This document shows, one piece after another, positions 61,332 through 64,000 of a DNA stretch of 64,000 bases. This stretch comes from Rariloculus sp965263005 (GTDB taxonomy: Bacteria; Pseudomonadota; Gammaproteobacteria; Steroidobacterales; Rariloculaceae). The stretch's first letter is position 1, and every line of letters starts with the position of its first letter. Position numbers and translations under genes: made by a program. The notes beneath the pieces are model-generated. The model saw nothing but the letters and a program-made list of their open reading frames with translations, had not been told where the DNA came from and searched no databases. The stretch is from the NCBI RefSeq assembly GCF_965263005.1, contig NZ_OZ253579.1:3410001-3474000 (forward strand). The letters run 5' to 3'.

Positions 61332-62900
61332 CTAAGCGGATTGGCCGTCCTGCGTGAGCCTTTCGACGAGGTTCGGGCGCCGTTCGAGGTGGTCGGTGAC
61401 GAGCTCGTAGCCCAGCCCGAACTCGAGCACGGCCCGGTCGGCACCCATGGGTCCGATCAACTGCATGCCCATCGGCCGGCCGCGCGCATCGAAGCCGACG
61501 GGCACATTGAGTACGGGCACGCCGCCCAGCGTCCCGGCGATGACGACTTCCATCCAGCGGTGATACGTGTCCATTGCGCGGCCGTTGATCTCGCGCGGCC
61601 AGTGCACCTCGGCCGGGAACGGGAACACCTGGGCACTCGGCAGCGCAAGAAAATCAAAGCGTTCGAAGAGTGCATGCAACGTGCGATACCAGTCGGCGCG
61701 CGTCTCGGCTGCCGTGGCGATATCGGCCGCCGTGATATCCAGACTGCCTTCTATCTCGAAGATCATCTCGGGCTTCAACTGCCGCCGCAGGGATCGATCT
61801 TCCAGCATCGGCTGGCGGCCCGCGTGCGACCAGTGCCGGAGTGTGAGCCAGCCATTCCACAACCGGTCCAGGTCAAAATCGGGGAGGATGGGAGTCACGC
61901 GAACGCCGTGCGATTCGAGGCTCGTGAGCGACTGCTCGCAAAGATCGAGCACACCGGGCTCGGTTGCCAGATAGCCCTCGCAATCGCCCATCCAGCCGAT
62001 CCGCAGCCCCGCGAGTTCGCGCACGCGATAGGCATCGAAACCCGGCAGCGCGTCACGCATCATCATCGGCGCTCGCGGATCGAAGCCCGCCAACGTATCG
62101 AGCAGGCGGATGGTGTCCTCGACGTTTATCCCCATCGGCCCGTTCGTCGAGAGCTGGTTATAGAACAGGTCGGCCGGCGTGCGCGGCACGCGGCCCTGGC
62201 TCGGCCTGAAACCGATAACGTTGTTGAACGCTGCGGGATTTCTGAGCGAGCCCATCATGTCGCTGCCGTCGGCGATAGGCAGCATCCGCGCCGCCATGCC
62301 GACCGCGGCGCCGCCGCTGCTGCCACCGGCCGTGAGCGCCGGATCGTACGCATTGCGCGTGACGCCGAATACGCTGTTGTAGCTCTGCGACCCCATGCCG
62401 AACTCGGGCACATTCGTCTTGCCGATGAAGATCGCGCCGGCGTTTCGAATGCGTGCGATGTGCAGGTCATCCGCGTCGGGCATCGTGCCCGCAAAGATCG
62501 GCGAGCCAAGGCTCGTGGGCAGGCCCTCGGCGTCGGCCAGATCCTTGACCGCGTGCGGCATGCCGTGGAGCCAGCCGCGATACTCGCCGCGCGCGAGTTC
62601 TTCGTCAGCGAGCCGCGCTTGTGCGAGGCAGGCATCGCCATCGAGCATGCTGACGATCGCGTTATAGACCGGATTGTATCTTTCGATTCGCTCCAGATGG
62701 GCCTGCATCGTCTCGACGCAGCTGACCTGACGCGTCCGGATCGCGGCTGAGAGCTGCGCAGCGGACAGCAACGTCAAATCGCTCGGCAAATCCGCGCGAA
62801 CTCTTCCGGGCGTGATCATCGACATCGCGAGCGCGGCACCAACATTTGCAGAGTTCCTCATAAGTCGACGACGACTCAAGACCGATCGCAGTAATCCCAT
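61332..62900 (-). CDS. Exported amidase (amidase signature family)
   Basis: This protein of about 522 aa starts MGLLRSVLSRRRLMRNSANV, possibly with a Tat-like signal (SRRRLMRN). The catalytic Lys is in GMPHAVKDLADAEG. The cis-Ser is in GGSSGGAAV, and the nucleophile Ser is in IADGSDMMGSLRNPAAF. GKTNVPEFGMG and PQFNVP-like tail motifs (GGVPVLNVPVGFD) complete the family. It faces the P450 gene divergently. Confidence 0.88.
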   Translation of the reverse strand: MGLLRSVLSRRRLMRNSANVGAALAMSMITPGRVRADLPSDLTLLSAAQLSAAIRTRQVSCVETMQAHLERIERYNPVYNAIVSMLDGDACLAQARLADEELARGEYRGWLHGMPHAVKDLADAEGLPTSLGSPIFAGTMPDADDLHIARIRNAGAIFIGKTNVPEFGMGSQSYNSVFGVTRNAYDPALTAGGSSGGAAVGMAARMLPIADGSDMMGSLRNPAAFNNVIGFRPSQGRVPRTPADLFYNQLSTNGPMGINVEDTIRLLDTLAGFDPRAPMMMRDALPGFDAYRVRELAGLRIGWMGDCEGYLATEPGVLDLCEQSLTSLESHGVRVTPILPDFDLDRLWNGWLTLRHWSHAGRQPMLEDRSLRRQLKPEMIFEIEGSLDITAADIATAAETRADWYRTLHALFERFDFLALPSAQVFPFPAEVHWPREINGRAMDTYHRWMEVVIAGTLGGVPVLNVPVGFDARGRPMGMQLIGPMGADRAVLEFGLGYELVTDHLERRPNLVERLTQDGQSA

Positions 62901-63107
62901 CGTTTCTCTCTGCCCGCCAGGCACAGGATCTTAGCACTACCAGATTGAGCGGAATAACGCAGTCGGCTGTGGGTCCCGAATACACATGACGCCGGCGCCC
63001 TCCCCTACCTGAAGTCAACCCGATTGTCCGGGGGAGGTAGAATTCGATCGGCATGATTTACGGATACCCAAGAGCCCACCCGATGGCCCGACATTCCGGC
63101 TGATCCC
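62901..63107. promoter_or_regulatory. Divergent intergenic region of amidase and P450
   Basis: This 207-bp stretch separates divergent genes and must contain their promoters. GGGGGAGG at about 63031 precedes ATG 63053, which opens a 16-codon frame ending in TGA just before the P450 start, possibly a leader peptide. Confidence 0.4.
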
Positions 63108-64000
63108 GTGGCGAATTCCGCATACCACAAGATTCGCACCGTTCGTGCACCGGCGCCCCGGGGCTGCCCGGTGGACCATGCGTTCTCGCCGTTTGCCCCG
63201 GAGTACGTCGCGAATCCATACGCCGTGTTGGCAAAGCATCGCGACGGTTCGCCGATCTTCTACTGCGAGCAACTCGGTTACCTGGTCATCACCCGCATGA
63301 AGGACGTTGCCGCCGTGTTCACCAACCCGGACGTCTTCTCCTCCGAGAATGTCCAGGATCCCGTGCTGCCGATCTGCGATGCCGCCGCCGAGGTGCTGAG
63401 CGCAGCCGACTACGACCCCATCGCGGTGATGTCCAACAGGCCTCGGCCTGACCACACCCGGATTCGCAAATACACCCAGGCGGGTTTCTCCGGCCGTCGC
63501 ATTCGAGCGCTGACGCCGTATGTTCGCGAACGGTGCGAGACGCTCGTGGAGGGGATGCTCGAGTCGGGGGCACCTGTTGAGTTCGTGGCCAACATCGGTC
63601 ATCCCCTGCCGGGGGAAACGATCTTCCGCCTTCTCGGCTTTCCGCGGGACGACGACGCTCAAATCCAGGAATGGACGACGAACAGGCTTGCGTTTACCTG
63701 GGGCAACGCGACCGAGGACGAGCAAGTCGAGATTGCCAGGAAGATGCTGGCTTACTGGCGATACTGCGTTTCGTTCGTGCAGCACCGTCATCAGGTACCG
63801 GCAGACGATTTCACTTCGGAATTGCTGGCCGCCCACGACGCGGATCCGGCCGATCTCAGCTACAAGGAGGTCGAATCCGTGGTGTATGGCCTGTCGTTCG
63901 CCGGCCATGAAATTGTCAGCAATTTCCTCGGAAACGCCCTGATCTGCCTGCTGTCGAGGCGCGAGAACTGGGAGGCGATCTGCACCGACCCCACATTGAT
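63108..64000 (+). CDS. Cytochrome P450, 5' part (window ends inside)
   Basis: The frame opens at GTG 63108 and runs past the window end (about 297 codons). ITRMKDVAAVFTNPDVFSSE, then SNRPRPDHTRIRKYTQAGFS (C helix region), and YGLSFAGHEIVSNFLGNALI (I helix with the AGHE-like O2 motif) identify a class of bacterial P450s. The haem Cys loop would lie outside the window. The start is uncertain because no clear ribosome binding site precedes the GTG. Confidence 0.85.
   Translation, partial: MANSAYHKIRTVRAPAPRGCPVDHAFSPFAPEYVANPYAVLAKHRDGSPIFYCEQLGYLVITRMKDVAAVFTNPDVFSSENVQDPVLPICDAAAEVLSAADYDPIAVMSNRPRPDHTRIRKYTQAGFSGRRIRALTPYVRERCETLVEGMLESGAPVEFVANIGHPLPGETIFRLLGFPRDDDAQIQEWTTNRLAFTWGNATEDEQVEIARKMLAYWRYCVSFVQHRHQVPADDFTSELLAAHDADPADLSYKEVESVVYGLSFAGHEIVSNFLGNALICLLSRRENWEAICTDPTL

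Noticed and set aside
1..64000. CRISPR array
   Set aside because: I see no series of regularly spaced direct repeats with unique spacers; the TGGGGGTAT units at 11.3-11.5 kb are too few and too far apart, and no cas gene is present.

Overview
The window is high-GC bacterial DNA. The host is most likely a pseudomonad-phylum bacterium (Proteobacteria), perhaps a gammaproteobacterium. That rests on a complete F-type (MPF-F) conjugation operon, two IS3-family elements and a Rieske/P450/amidase gene set. No rRNA or housekeeping gene is present to fix the taxonomy. Most genes are densely packed, but the spaces between modules hold many broken genes, so this looks like a much-reworked accessory region next to chromosomal DNA.

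Layout. 1-11.5 kb is a mosaic. It holds a 17-bp inverted repeat, the last codons of a second relaxase gene cut by an IS3-family element, an ietA/ietS-type ATPase plus subtilase defence pair, a broken Rieske oxygenase and a ParA scrap. It ends with a two-gene unit of a Rad50/RloC-like ATPase and a small cyclotransferase-like protein. 11.3-11.5 kb holds five copies of TGGGGGTAT in three repeats about 104 bp apart, which I read as stacked ends of integrative elements. 11.57-35.6 kb is a complete conjugation module on the minus strand, in transcription order: HTH regulator, traA, L, E, K, B, V, C, two degenerate HD-like genes, a 59-aa membrane protein, trbI, an S26 peptidase, traW, traU, trbC, traN, traF, traH, traG, traD, traI. 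Nearly every junction from traE to traW is a 4-base stop-start overlap. 36.0-36.25 kb holds the last third of a tyrosine integrase.

36.8-49.6 kb is a defence island: an MmeI-like restriction-modification enzyme with a small membrane protein, an OLD-family nuclease, a second IS3-family element inserted in a gene, and a 1268-aa SIR2-domain protein. 50.6 kb carries a tRNA-like gene (class I shape, anticodon UAG) followed by a strong hairpin. 51-55 kb holds a Cache-domain lipoprotein broken by a Trp-to-TGA change, a SEC-C mini-ORF and a 909-aa coiled-coil protein. 55.2-64 kb is chromosomal-looking catabolic or secretory DNA: a Tat-exported LigW-like decarboxylase-family protein, an exported metallo-beta-lactamase-fold hydrolase, three related exported proteins of unknown function (two are tandem duplicates), a DUF6152-like protein, an amidase and the 5' part of a cytochrome P450.

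How it fits together. The conjugation module encodes pilus, channel, coupling protein and relaxase and could be functional for transfer, but its visible integrase is truncated, so it may be stranded or may depend on another recombinase. Defence modules sit on both sides of it. The number of single-stop and truncated genes (Rieske, ParA, integrase, an amber-split ORF, Cache lipoprotein, IS-split gene) points to repeated insertion and decay.
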